In this document: positions 16,034-25,686 of the stretch, piece after piece | Layout: each line of letters opens with the position of its first letter | Position numbering within the stretch: position 1 is the stretch's first letter | NCBI RefSeq assembly: GCF_022095675.1 | Contig: NZ_JAHYSG010000039.1 | Location: 30,038 to 94,037, forward strand | Source of the DNA: Dactylosporangium sp. AC04546 | GTDB lineage: Bacteria > Actinomycetota > Actinomycetes > Mycobacteriales > Micromonosporaceae | Direction: 5' to 3' | DNA length: 64,000 bases | The notes under the pieces: generated by a model | The model's database searches: none | The model's input: only the letters and a program-made list of their open reading frames with translations | What the model was told of the DNA's origin: nothing | Translations under genes and position numbers: made by a program

Positions 16034-17358
16034 GCGGTGCGGCGCCGCAGCGCGCACCGGACGGCGACGGTGCCTCGCGGTGGCTCGCGCGGTCGGCGCT
16101 CGCGGCGGCCGTGGCCGCGGCCGGGCTGCTCGTGGGGGTCGCCGGGATCCGCAGCGTCGGACTGCTCGCGCTGGGTGCCGCCGGTGCGGTGGTCAGCTTC
16201 GCCGGCCTGTGGTGGGTGCTCGCGTACCGTGGGCTCCGGCGGCTGGTCGCGGGCGTGGTCACGGTCGCGGCGCCGGTGACGGTGGTGGTGCTGTACGCCC
16301 GGGCCGGGCTGCTGTTGCTCGTGCTGGCCTGTGGCGGGCTGTGGGCCCTGGCGCTGGCGGCGGGCGGGGCCGCGCTGAGCCGGACGGGTGCGGCCGAGCA
16401 CGTCATCGGTGACCTCCCGCCGCGGCGCAGGCCGTTCGTCATCATGAACCCTCGGTCCGGCGGTGGGAAGGTGGAACGGTTCGACCTGGTGCGCAAGGCC
16501 CGCGCGCTCGGGGCCGAGGTGGTGGTGCTGGACGGGCCGGGCACCGCTGACGTCGCCGCGCTGGCCCGGCAGGCCGTCCGCGCCGGCGCGGACCTGCTCG
16601 GCGTGGCCGGCGGTGACGGCACGCAGGCGAAGGTGGCCGAGGTCGCGGTAGAGAGCGGGCTGCCGTTCCTGGTGGTCGCCGCCGGCACCCGCAACCACTT
16701 CGCCAAGGACCTCGGGCTCGACCGCACCGACCCGGCGAGGTGCCTGGACGCGCTCGCCGACGGCGTCGAGGTCCGGGTCGACGTCGGCTGGGTCGGCGAC
16801 CGGATGTTCGTCAACAACGCCTCGTTCGGCGCCTACGCCGGGGTGGTGCAGAGTCCGGCGTACCGCGCGGACAAGGCCGCCACGGCGCTGGACCTGCTGC
16901 CGGACCTGCTGACCGCCCAGCACGCGCACCTGCGCCTGAGTGCCGGGCCGACGCTCGTGGCCGGGTCGCAGGCGATCCTGGTCAGCAACAACCCGTACGC
17001 GGTCGGCGACGTCGCCGGACTGGGCCGGCGCGAGCGGCTCGACGGCGGTGTGCTCGGTGTGCTCGCGGTGAGCGTCAACAGCGCCGCCGACGCGGCCCGG
17101 CTGGTGCGCGGCGGCCGGTCGCGATCGCTCACCCGGGTCACGGCCGGCGAGGTCGTCGTCGACGCGGACGCGCCGTCGGTGCCGGTCGGCATCGACGGTG
17201 AGGCGGCCCGGGTGGCCACGCCGGTCCGGTGCCGGATCCAGCCCGGCGCGCTGCGGGTCTGGGTGCCGCGGAGCAGGCCGGCCCGCCGGCCGTGGCACCC
17301 GGTCGAGTGGCGCCGGCTGTACCGCCTCGCGTTCACGACCGGCCGGACCCGGCCGTGA
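16030..17358 (+). CDS. Diacylglycerol kinase family protein
   Basis: A 442-residue fusion of about four N-terminal membrane helices (residues 20-105) to a DAGK catalytic domain. MNPRSGGGKVERF lies near 138-150, the nucleotide loop GGDGTQAKVAEVA near 193, and AAGTRNHFAKDLGL follows. The second domain ends with IDGEAARVATPVRC. The enzyme would phosphorylate a lipid such as diacylglycerol, at the membrane. The GTG overlaps the HdeD stop. The following gene starts in a 50-bp duplication just past the stop. Confidence 0.87.
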   Translation: MSGAAPQRAPDGDGASRWLARSALAAAVAAAGLLVGVAGIRSVGLLALGAAGAVVSFAGLWWVLAYRGLRRLVAGVVTVAAPVTVVVLYARAGLLLLVLACGGLWALALAAGGAALSRTGAAEHVIGDLPPRRRPFVIMNPRSGGGKVERFDLVRKARALGAEVVVLDGPGTADVAALARQAVRAGADLLGVAGGDGTQAKVAEVAVESGLPFLVVAAGTRNHFAKDLGLDRTDPARCLDALADGVEVRVDVGWVGDRMFVNNASFGAYAGVVQSPAYRADKAATALDLLPDLLTAQHAHLRLSAGPTLVAGSQAILVSNNPYAVGDVAGLGRRERLDGGVLGVLAVSVNSAADAARLVRGGRSRSLTRVTAGEVVVDADAPSVPVGIDGEAARVATPVRCRIQPGALRVWVPRSRPARRPWHPVEWRRLYRLAFTTGRTRP

Positions 17359-17360
17359 CC

Positions 17361-17437
17361 ACCGGCTCGGCGGCAGTGCCGTGCGTCGCCGGTCGGGTCC
17401 GGTCGTGAATACCGGCTCGGCGGCGGTGCCGTTCGTC
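17361..17437 (+). repeat. 50-bp-period tandem duplication over a gene start
   Basis: The 27-base segment at 17361-17387 (ACCGGCTCGGCGGCAGTGCC...) recurs at 17411-17437 with two differences; flanking bases (GACCCGGCCGTGA and GGTCCGGTCGTGA) also correspond. The first copy encodes a 17-codon frame from GTG 17355, overlapping the kinase stop, to TGA 17408. That TGA overlaps the GTG 17405 of the phosphoesterase. Confidence 0.7.
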
Positions 17438-18187
17438 ATCGCGCACGTGTCCGACCTGCACTTCGGCGAGCACGATCCGGCCGCGGTCGACGGGCTGGTC
17501 GACGACGTGGCGGCGGTCGCGCCGGGGCTGGTCGTGGTCACCGGCGACTGCACGATGCGCGCCCGCGACGGCCAGTTCGCCCAAGCCCGCGCCCTGCTCG
17601 ACCGCCTTCCGGCGCCCCGGCTCGTGGTGACCGGCAACCACGACATCCCGCTGTTCAGGCCCGGCCGCCGCCTGCTCGCGCCGTACGCCGGCTACCGGGC
17701 CTGGATCGACCCGGACCTCGACCCGCGGCTGGACCTGCCGCCCGTCCGGGCACTCGGCCTGCAGTCGATGCCGCGCTGGCGCTGGAAGGCCGGCCGGGTG
17801 ACCCGCCGCCAGTCGGCCCTGGTCGCCGGCTACCTCGGCGCGGCGCCGGCGGACGCGATCCGGCTGCTGGCGTTGCACCACCCGCCGTCGGCGGGCGGCC
17901 CGGCCCGGATCGCCGGCCGCACGCCGCTGCTGCGGGCGCTCGCCGCCGCGCACGTCGACCTCGTCCTGGCCGGCCACACCCACGTGCCGGCCAGCCACCG
18001 CCTCGGCCCGGCCACCGGTCACGGACCGCTCGAGGTGGTGGCGGGCACGGCCACGAGCCGGCGGCTGCGCGGCGTGCCGCGCTCGTGGAACGTCATCCGC
18101 GTCGACACCGGACACGTTCACGTCGAACAGCGGTACGAGGTCGGCGGTGTGTGGCGTTCCGGCCGCACCGTCAGCCACGAGCGCTGA
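17405..18187 (+). CDS. Calcineurin-like metallophosphoesterase
   Basis: A 260-residue phosphoesterase with the full dimetal signature in order: HVSDLHFGEHD near 13-23, VTGDCT, TGNHDIP near 76-82, LALHHPP, and the terminal AGHTHVP near 188-194. GDC replaces the more common GDL/GDN, but the Asp ligand is kept. The class hydrolyses phosphomono- or diesters. GTG 17405 is used; GTG 17426 is an alternative. The gene start was duplicated, so the original overlap with the kinase stop is now a 17-codon mini-frame. Confidence 0.87.
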   Translation: MNTGSAAVPFVIAHVSDLHFGEHDPAAVDGLVDDVAAVAPGLVVVTGDCTMRARDGQFAQARALLDRLPAPRLVVTGNHDIPLFRPGRRLLAPYAGYRAWIDPDLDPRLDLPPVRALGLQSMPRWRWKAGRVTRRQSALVAGYLGAAPADAIRLLALHHPPSAGGPARIAGRTPLLRALAAAHVDLVLAGHTHVPASHRLGPATGHGPLEVVAGTATSRRLRGVPRSWNVIRVDTGHVHVEQRYEVGGVWRSGRTVSHER

Positions 18188-18251
18188 CCGGCCCCACGGG
18201 CAGCACGCAGGCCTCCGGTTCGGTCCGGGTGGGGGCGCATACGATCACGTG

Positions 18252-19130
18252 GTGCGCATCGGTGTCCTGCTGCTCCCGGCCGACCCATGGCCGCGGACGG
18301 TCGAACGGGCGAGGCATCTGGAGGCGATCGGTTACGAGCACCTGTGGACGTACGACCATCTTTCCTGGCGCCGCTACCGCGACCGGCCGTGGCACGCGGC
18401 GATCCCCTGGCTGACCGGGATCGCCGGAGTGACCAGCCGGGTGCGGCTCGGCACGATGGTCACCTCGCCGAACTTCCGCCACCCGGTCAACCTGGCCAAG
18501 GAGGCGATGACGCTCGACCACGTCAGCGACGGCCGCCTCACGCTCGGGATCGGCGGCGGCGGCACCGGCTTCGACGCCACGGTCCTCGGCGCCGCGCCGC
18601 TCACGCCGGGGCAGCGCACCGCCCGGTTCACCGAGTTCGTCGAGGTGCTCGACGGCCTGCTGCGCGCACCGGCCTACAGCCACCGCGGCGCGCACTACAC
18701 CGTCGACGAGGCCCGGATGATCCCGGGCTGCGTCCAGCGGCCACGGCTGCCGCTCGCGATCGCCGCCGCCGGCCCGCGGGCGCTCGCCCTCACGGCCCGC
18801 CTCGGCGACGCGTGGATCACCTACGGCGACCCGGCGGCGAGCGACCAGTCCGCCGCCGCGACCGAGCGCGCGGTGCGCACCCAGGCGGCGATCCTCGACG
18901 AGCGCTGCGCCGAGCTGGGCCGTGACCCGGCGTCGCTGGAGCGCATCTACCTCATCGGCAACACCGACGAGCGCCCCCTCGCCAGCCTGGCCGCGTTCGA
19001 GGACTTCGCCGGCCGGTACGAACGCCTGGGCTTCACCGACATCGTCTTCCACGACCCGCGCCCCGACGACCCGGTCTTCACCGACGACCCGGCCGTCGTC
19101 GACGCGATCGCCGACCGATTCGCGCGCTGA
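18252..19130 (+). CDS. LLM-class F420-dependent oxidoreductase
   Basis: A 292-residue luciferase-like protein (RIGVLLLPADPW, YDHLSWRRYRDRPWHAAIPWL, GIGGGGTGFDATV, LGDAWITYGD). The YDHL start of the barrel and the GIGGGGTGF loop suggest the F420-using branch. TACGAT at 18240-18245 lies six bases before GTG 18252, and no ribosome binding site is visible, so the message is probably leaderless; GTG 18249 is one codon upstream. It is a single gene ending at a strong bidirectional terminator. Confidence 0.85.
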   Translation: MRIGVLLLPADPWPRTVERARHLEAIGYEHLWTYDHLSWRRYRDRPWHAAIPWLTGIAGVTSRVRLGTMVTSPNFRHPVNLAKEAMTLDHVSDGRLTLGIGGGGTGFDATVLGAAPLTPGQRTARFTEFVEVLDGLLRAPAYSHRGAHYTVDEARMIPGCVQRPRLPLAIAAAGPRALALTARLGDAWITYGDPAASDQSAAATERAVRTQAAILDERCAELGRDPASLERIYLIGNTDERPLASLAAFEDFAGRYERLGFTDIVFHDPRPDDPVFTDDPAVVDAIADRFAR

Positions 19131-19160
19131 TCGGCGACGCCGCCGCGGGTTCACGCGGCT

Positions 19161-19190
19161 GGTCCCGGACCTCGGGTGAGGTCCGGGACC
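19161..19190. terminator. Bidirectional intrinsic terminator hairpin
   Basis: A perfect 13-base stem (GGTCCCGGACCTC paired with GAGGTCCGGGACC) with loop GGGT lies between the convergent LLM gene and the small membrane protein gene. No U-tract, as is common in GC-rich actinomycetes. Confidence 0.75.
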
Positions 19191-19214
19191 GGGTCGCCGG
19201 GGTCGGGGTCGGGG

Positions 19215-19853
19215 TCAGGCGTTGATGAGTTCCTTCGCTGCCGGTTCGGGGACGGCGAACCCTGCGGTGGCGGGGGTGCGGATCGCGTGGATGAGGCCGG
19301 CGGCGCCGAGGAGGAAGAGCAGGCCGGCGGCGAGGTAGGCGACGAGTGCGGCCTGGCCGGCCTTGGCGCCGAACTCGCTGAAGCCGTAGGAGGTGAGCAG
19401 CATGCCGCGCAGGCTTTCGCCCTTGAAGACGGTCTCGCGCTGGGCGTTGACGTCGGTGAGCTGCTTTTGCAGGTCAGCCAGGGCGGGGTCGTCCTTGGGC
19501 AGGGCGGCGATCTTCGCCTTCAGTTCGGTCTGCACGTCACCGAGCTGCGAGTAGGTTTTGCCGCCGGCGATGGTCTGCAGGTGCAGGCCGATGAACTGGT
19601 TGGCGTAGCACTCGGCCTGCTTGCCGGTGGTGAGTTGCTGGCCGGCGTTCTGGACGAGGCAGGCGGACTTGCGTTCTTCGGCGGTGAGGGTGTCGGCGGT
19701 CTTGAAGGTGATCTGCTGCTGGCTGAGCTGGGTTTTGACGTAGTCGTTGGCGAAGTTGGCGTTGCTGGTCAGGACGAGGCCGGCGACCAGCAGCAGCCCG
19801 GCCAGGACGACGAGGCCGAAACCGACGATGAGGTCGAGCGTCTTGCGCTTCAT
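19215..19853 (-). CDS. Two-TM membrane protein, function unknown
   Basis: A 212-residue protein with one N-terminal span (LIVGFGLVVLAGLLLVAGLVL), an extracytoplasmic domain of about 120 residues with two cysteines (SACLVQ and AECYAN), and a second span near 170-190. The outer domain includes a predicted coiled segment around LADLQKQLTDVNAQRETVF. A GGAGGG box four bases before the ATG supports the start. I recognise the architecture as common in actinomycetes but know no function. Confidence 0.75.
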   Translation of the reverse strand: MKRKTLDLIVGFGLVVLAGLLLVAGLVLTSNANFANDYVKTQLSQQQITFKTADTLTAEERKSACLVQNAGQQLTTGKQAECYANQFIGLHLQTIAGGKTYSQLGDVQTELKAKIAALPKDDPALADLQKQLTDVNAQRETVFKGESLRGMLLTSYGFSEFGAKAGQAALVAYLAAGLLFLLGAAGLIHAIRTPATAGFAVPEPAAKELINA

Positions 19854-20015
19854 GGGTGCCCTCCGGGGCTCTGACGGGCTGTGTGGATCGCCGTTTGTTC
19901 GGTGACCACAGCGTCTCGCGGAGGGCTGGCCGGCAGGCAGGGCACAACCACCCGACTCGATCGGGACCTCGGACCCGGACCTGCCGGGACCTCCGGCACC
20001 TGCCGGGCACGACGG

Positions 20016-20050
20016 CGGGCCGGGTCCGGTGGGATGCCGGACCCGGCCCG
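20016..20050 (-). terminator. Intrinsic terminator of the xylanase gene
   Basis: A perfect 14-base stem (CGGGCCGGGTCCGG and its complement CCGGACCCGGCCCG) with a seven-base loop, 11 bases downstream of the xylanase stop on the minus strand. Confidence 0.75.
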
Positions 20051-20060
20051 ATCGGGTCGG

Positions 20061-21610
<1,550 letters not shown>

Positions 21611-22441
21611 GTGCTGAGACAGGTCGCGGACGGGGTGTTGGTCCACGAGAGCGAGTTCTGCCAGAGCAACGCCGTGGTCGTGCGGGGCGGGGGCGGTGTG
21701 TTGCTCATCGACGCCGGGGTACTCGGCGACGAGATGGCCTGCCTCGCCGACGACCTTCGCGAGCTGGGCCAGACCGTGGTGGTGGGGTTCTCCACGCATC
21801 CGCACTGGGATCACCTGCTCTGGCACCCTTGGCTCGGCGAGGCGCCGCGCTACGGCACGTCCCGCTGCGCGGACACCGTCCGGGCCCGGCTGTCGGACGC
21901 GGGTGCGAAGGCCCGCGTCGCCGGGCTGATACCGCCGGACATCGTCGAGCGGGTACCGCTGGACCTGCTCGGCCGCATCACCGCGCTGCCCGCGGGCACG
22001 GCGCGGATTCCCTGGGACGGCCCGCAGGTCCGCGTCGTCGAGCATCAAGCGCATGCCCCGGGCCATGCGGCGCTGTTGATCGAGGACCGCGGGGTGCTCG
22101 TTGCCGGCGACATGCTCTCCGACGTCCTGATGCCGATGCTCGACCTGAACGCCGCCGACCCGATCGGGGACCACCTCGCCGCGCTGGGCCTGCTCGAGGG
22201 CGTGGCGGGCGACGTCGATGTCCTCATCCCCGGCCATGGGTCCGTCGGCGGAGCTGATCAGGTATCCGCGCGGATCGACCAGGATCGGGCGTACGTGCAC
22301 GCCGTGCGCGACGCCCGTGTTCCCGGCGATCCGCGGATCGGCCCGTCGGCCAAGGACGGCTGGGACTGGGTGGCCGGCGTGCACGAACAGCAACTCCAGC
22401 GCCTCGCCCAGCGCAGCGAGCGCGACGGGACACCCCGCTAG
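21611..22441 (+). CDS. MBL-fold metallo-hydrolase
   Basis: A 276-residue metallo-beta-lactamase-fold protein. Zinc ligands are visible in order: THPHWDHLLW (HxHxDH), APGHAALL, VLVAGDMLSD (Asp) and IPGHGSV. GTG 21611 is chosen because AGGAGG lies seven bases upstream and the first strand (LRQVADGVLVHES) begins there. The class includes lactonases, glyoxalase II and many detoxifying hydrolases; the exact substrate is open. Single gene, convergent with the stress protein gene. Confidence 0.87.
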   Translation: MLRQVADGVLVHESEFCQSNAVVVRGGGGVLLIDAGVLGDEMACLADDLRELGQTVVVGFSTHPHWDHLLWHPWLGEAPRYGTSRCADTVRARLSDAGAKARVAGLIPPDIVERVPLDLLGRITALPAGTARIPWDGPQVRVVEHQAHAPGHAALLIEDRGVLVAGDMLSDVLMPMLDLNAADPIGDHLAALGLLEGVAGDVDVLIPGHGSVGGADQVSARIDQDRAYVHAVRDARVPGDPRIGPSAKDGWDWVAGVHEQQLQRLAQRSERDGTPR

Positions 22442-22462
22442 CGACCGGAGCCCGCGAGCAGG

Positions 22463-23311
22463 TCAGTCCGGGCGGTGGGCGACGAGCACGGGGCACTCCG
22501 CGTGGTGCATGAGCTGCTGGCCGACCGAGCCGAGCAGCAGGCCGGTGAAGCCGCCGTGCCCGCGGCTGCCGACGACGACGAGCCGCGCGGTGCGTGAGGC
22601 GCCGACGAGGACCTGGGCCGCGCGGCCCAGGGCGAGGACGGCCCGGACCTTGACGGCCGGGTACTTCTCGGCCCAGCCGGTCAGGGACTGCTGCAGCGCC
22701 TCGCGTTCGGACGCCTCGACCATGCGCAGCGGCAGCACGGACGGCGGCGGCGGGGAGTACGCGCGGACGGCGACGAGCTCGGCACCCCGCGACGCCGCCT
22801 GCTCGAATGCGAGGGCGAGCGCCGCACCGGTGGACGGCGAGCCGTCGACGCCGACGACGACCGGCCCGTCGCCCGTGTCGGAGTCGCCGCGCACGACCGC
22901 GACCGGAACCCGCGCGTGCGTCGCGACCTGCTGGCTCACCGAGCCCATGAGCAGGTTGGTCAGGCCACCCGAACCCCGGTTGCCCACGACGAGCAGCCGG
23001 GCGCCGGCGGCGGCGTCGAGCAGGACCGGCGCCGGGACACCGCGGACGGTGGTGGCGACGATCTGCACGCCGGCGTGCCGCTCGTGCAGGTGTGCCACGA
23101 GGTCGTCGAGCTTCTCCTCGGCCAGGGTCTCCGCGTCGGCGGCCGCCTGTGCGGACACGCCGTCGTAGTAGGCGACGGTCCAGGAAGGCTGGTAGGCGTG
23201 CACGATGTGCAGCGCGGCGCCGGTCCGGCCGGCCTCCGCGACGGCCCAGCGGACCGCGGCGCCGGCCTCGGCCGATCCGTCGTACCCGGCGACGATGCGT
23301 TGGCGGTTCAT
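22463..23311 (-). CDS. Tandem universal stress protein
   Basis: 282 residues with two UspA domains (about 1-140 and 148-282). Each ends in the ATP-binding signature: VVGNRGSGGLTNLLMGSVSQQV and VVGSRGHGGFTGLLLGSVGQQL. In actinobacteria such tandem Usps are hallmark members of hypoxia/dormancy regulons under DosR (DevR), and a consensus-like DosR box lies 76 bases upstream. The ATG at 23311 is supported by a GAGGAGG box. Probably a cytoplasmic nucleotide-binding stress factor. Confidence 0.92.
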   Translation of the reverse strand: MNRQRIVAGYDGSAEAGAAVRWAVAEAGRTGAALHIVHAYQPSWTVAYYDGVSAQAAADAETLAEEKLDDLVAHLHERHAGVQIVATTVRGVPAPVLLDAAAGARLLVVGNRGSGGLTNLLMGSVSQQVATHARVPVAVVRGDSDTGDGPVVVGVDGSPSTGAALALAFEQAASRGAELVAVRAYSPPPPSVLPLRMVEASEREALQQSLTGWAEKYPAVKVRAVLALGRAAQVLVGASRTARLVVVGSRGHGGFTGLLLGSVGQQLMHHAECPVLVAHRPD

Positions 23312-23387
23312 CACGTCCTCCTCGGTCTGTGCCGTCAGCATGCGCCGGTCCGGACCTCGCGGGCAGAGGACATCGACGGGAACGGAC

Positions 23388-23401
23388 GGGACCTTCGTCC
23401 C
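23388..23401 (-). promoter_or_regulatory. DosR/DevR-like box upstream of the usp gene
   Basis: GGGACCTTCGTCCC is a perfect GGGAC-N4-GTCCC palindrome, the core of the mycobacterial DosR motif (GGGACTTNNGTCCC). It lies in the promoter region of the tandem universal stress gene, the classical type of DosR target. No dosRS genes are in this window. Confidence 0.7.
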
Positions 23402-23420
23402 GTGCTCCCATAGATAATTC

Positions 23421-24554
23421 GTAGGCACGCCCGACCGGACCCTGTTCGCCCCGAACGAGCAGCGGTTCGCCAGCTACCTGGCGACCCTGCCGGCGATGGT
23501 CAACGACATCGAGGACACCGACCCGGCCACGTACGGTTTCATGCGCGGCGGCTGGTGGCGCGAGCCCGCATCCTGGTTCAACTCCCGTGTGCAGGAACAT
23601 GTGTTCACCCTGGGCTGGTTCCACGCCAACCACCGGCCCTGGAACCCCTACTGCGGGGACGCCGCGCTGGCCGGCCGGCTCGACGCCGCGCTGCAGCACT
23701 ACCTGGGCCTGCAACACCCCGACGGCGCCTGGCCGGAGTACAGCCGCGCCGCGCACTCGCTCGCGGCGACCGGGTTCGGCCTCGGCTACCTCGCCAGGAC
23801 GCTGGACAACCTGCGCCGCGCCGGCGCCCTGCCGCAGCGCCCCGGCCGGATTCTTCTACGACCCGCGCGGGTTCGACATCAACTACAACTTCGAGGTGAT
23901 GCTGCCCGAGATCGCCGAGATCCACCTGCGCACCGGCAGCCGCCCGATCCTGTCGATGGCGCTGCGGTTCACCGACTGGTTCGGCTACAACCTGCTGCGC
24001 GAGCCGGACGGCTCGGGCTGGCTGACCTACTACGCGGTGTCGGCCCGCACCAGCGTCGCGTACTACGACGACGTCGTGCCGGACCCGGACCGGACCAGCC
24101 TCGGTTCGATGTTCGTGCCCGCGGTCCCGAACCTGATTCCTCTGGCACCCCACGGCCGGCACGATCGTGCACGCCCAGCAGACCGACACCGGGTGCTGGT
24201 CGACCGTGCTGCCGAACGGCAACCCGGACGGGCGCAGCAACCTGGTCGCCGAGTACCTCATCGGCGAGCGGGCCTGGACCGGCGAGCCGCGCTTCCCCGG
24301 CTCGGCCCCGGTCCGCGTGCGCTACCAGATCCCGGACGGCCGGATCAAGACCGAGCTGACCGTGGCGCGGGGTGCGCTGACCCGCTCGGTGCAGGTGACC
24401 TCGGCCGTCACCGAGCAGATTCCGCTGGGGCACCCCGCACCAGGCGACGCTCAACACGTCCTCGCGCACGTACCTGCGCGACGGCCGCCGGCGGGTGCAC
24501 GTGCTGCGCATCCCGCACGACGGCCGGTTCGAGGTACGCGTCCTGCTGTCCTGA
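23421..24554 (+). pseudogene. Broken gene for a hypothetical alpha-helical enzyme-like protein
   Basis: Coding-quality sequence runs through three frames in turn: from about 23421 (GTPDRTLFAPNEQRFASYL, WNPYCGDAALAGRL), after 23853 (FFYDPRGFDINYNFEVMLPE, FTDWFGYNLLREPDGSGW), after 24139 (FLWHPTAGTIVHAQQTDTG, AEYLIGERAW), and after 24422 (FRWGTPHQATLNTSSRTYLRDG) to TGA 24554. Each change is +1 and sits on GATTC. There is no start codon or signal peptide at the 5' end: a stop at 23415 precedes the conserved part. The whole would be about 377 residues. I half-recognise a larger actinobacterial secreted family with segments between these blocks, so internal deletions are as likely as single-base insertions. 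Confidence 0.7.
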
Positions 24555-24572
24555 GCCGCGCTCGGCAGCCGC

Positions 24573-25388
24573 CTACGGCCGGGCGCGGCGGCCGACGGTG
24601 GTGAACATCCAGTAGGAGTACGCGAGCGTCCGCGGGTCCTGCATGGCCTCGCGGAGCAGGTCGAGCTGCTCGACGGTCATCCCGCGGCCGAGCAGCTCGT
24701 CCTGCAGCTGGTAGGAGTTGCTGACGTGCAGCAGGTTCCCGGCCGTGCCGCCGGCCCACAGCCGGTTGTGGACCACGGTGCTCACGTCGACCAGCCCGGC
24801 GGCCCGCATGGCGAGGGGGACGGTGCGGGCCCAGCCGAGGTCCGCGCCGTGCTCGGTCAGGATCGACAGGATCGCGTCCTGGAAGGCGTCGTACGCCGCG
24901 GCCGCCTCCGCGCTCCCGGCGTGCAGCAGCCAGTTCCGGTCGGTGCAGTCCCAGTCGGACACCACGAGCAGGCCGCCGGGCTTGAGGGCGCCGGCCAGCC
25001 GGTCGAGGACGAGGGCCCGCTCGGTCAGGTGCAGCAGCACCAGCCGGGCGTGGATGAGGTCGTAGCCGTGCGGTGGCAGGTCGACGGTGCGCACGTCGCC
25101 CTGCAGGACGGTGACGTTGCCGGCGGCGGTGTCGATGTGGCGCGGGTCGAGGTCCAGGGCCGTGACGCGGCCGGTCGGGCCGACCTGGCCGGCGATCCAG
25201 CGGGTCACCGTGCCGGCGCCGGGACCGATGTCCAGGCAGCGCCAGCCGATGCCCGTGCCGATCGAGGCCAGGACCTTGATGGTGTGCTCGTCGAGGATGT
25301 CGGCCAGCAGGGTCAGCTGGCGCGAGCCCTGCGGATCCGCGTTCCTGAAGGTGTACTCCGACGCTTCCTCAACAGCGTCAATGGTCAT
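24573..25388 (-). CDS. SAM-dependent class I methyltransferase
   Basis: 271 residues with the Rossmann methyltransferase motifs: motif I CLDIGPGAGTVTRWIA (about 50-65), the acidic ribose-binding position in VTALDLDPRHI, the VLQGDVRTVDLP segment, and post-motif LKPGGLLVVSDWDC. The start ATG at 25388 follows a GGAGG box ten bases away. Substrate unknown; the C-terminal half lacks a recognisable specificity domain. A DosR-like half-consensus box lies about 100 bases upstream. Confidence 0.88.
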   Translation of the reverse strand: MTIDAVEEASEYTFRNADPQGSRQLTLLADILDEHTIKVLASIGTGIGWRCLDIGPGAGTVTRWIAGQVGPTGRVTALDLDPRHIDTAAGNVTVLQGDVRTVDLPPHGYDLIHARLVLLHLTERALVLDRLAGALKPGGLLVVSDWDCTDRNWLLHAGSAEAAAAYDAFQDAILSILTEHGADLGWARTVPLAMRAAGLVDVSTVVHNRLWAGGTAGNLLHVSNSYQLQDELLGRGMTVEQLDLLREAMQDPRTLAYSYWMFTTVGRRARP

Positions 25389-25485
25389 CGAGGATGCCTC
25401 CTGGTCGTGGGTCGGTACGTGCCGCGGCCGGCACAGCATTTCCGGTCCTGCCGGCGCACGAATGGGCCGGAGGTCCCGCCGGTCG

Positions 25486-25499
25486 GGGACGAAGGTCAC
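25486..25499 (-). promoter_or_regulatory. Second DosR-like box (one mismatch)
   Basis: GGGACGAAGGTCAC matches GGGAC-N4-GTCCC except for one base, and its spacer GAAG is the complement of the spacer in the usp box. It stands 98 bases upstream of the methyltransferase start on the minus strand. Confidence 0.4.
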
Positions 25500-25686
25500 C
25501 GGGACGGCCGCGGGCCGCCGAGGGTCAGCCGCTGTGGTCCACCAGACGGACCACGGGTACCATCTAAAGGTCCACCGTCGATGCTAAGGAGCGGATGACG
25601 GAAGAGGCAAGCGGCGCTTTCGATGCACGGTGCATGATTTCGTGGCCCGGATGGACCGCTGGACGGACCATCACTACGGTCGCGCC

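Noticed and set aside
15254..16057. Minus-strand frame opposite the HdeD gene
   Set aside because: Low-complexity Glu/Arg/Gly/Gln composition typical of shadow frames; the plus-strand HdeD protein has clear membrane topology and family features.
23092..23424. Plus-strand frames opposite the universal stress gene
   Set aside because: Arg-rich shadows; the stress protein on the minus strand has two complete Usp domains.
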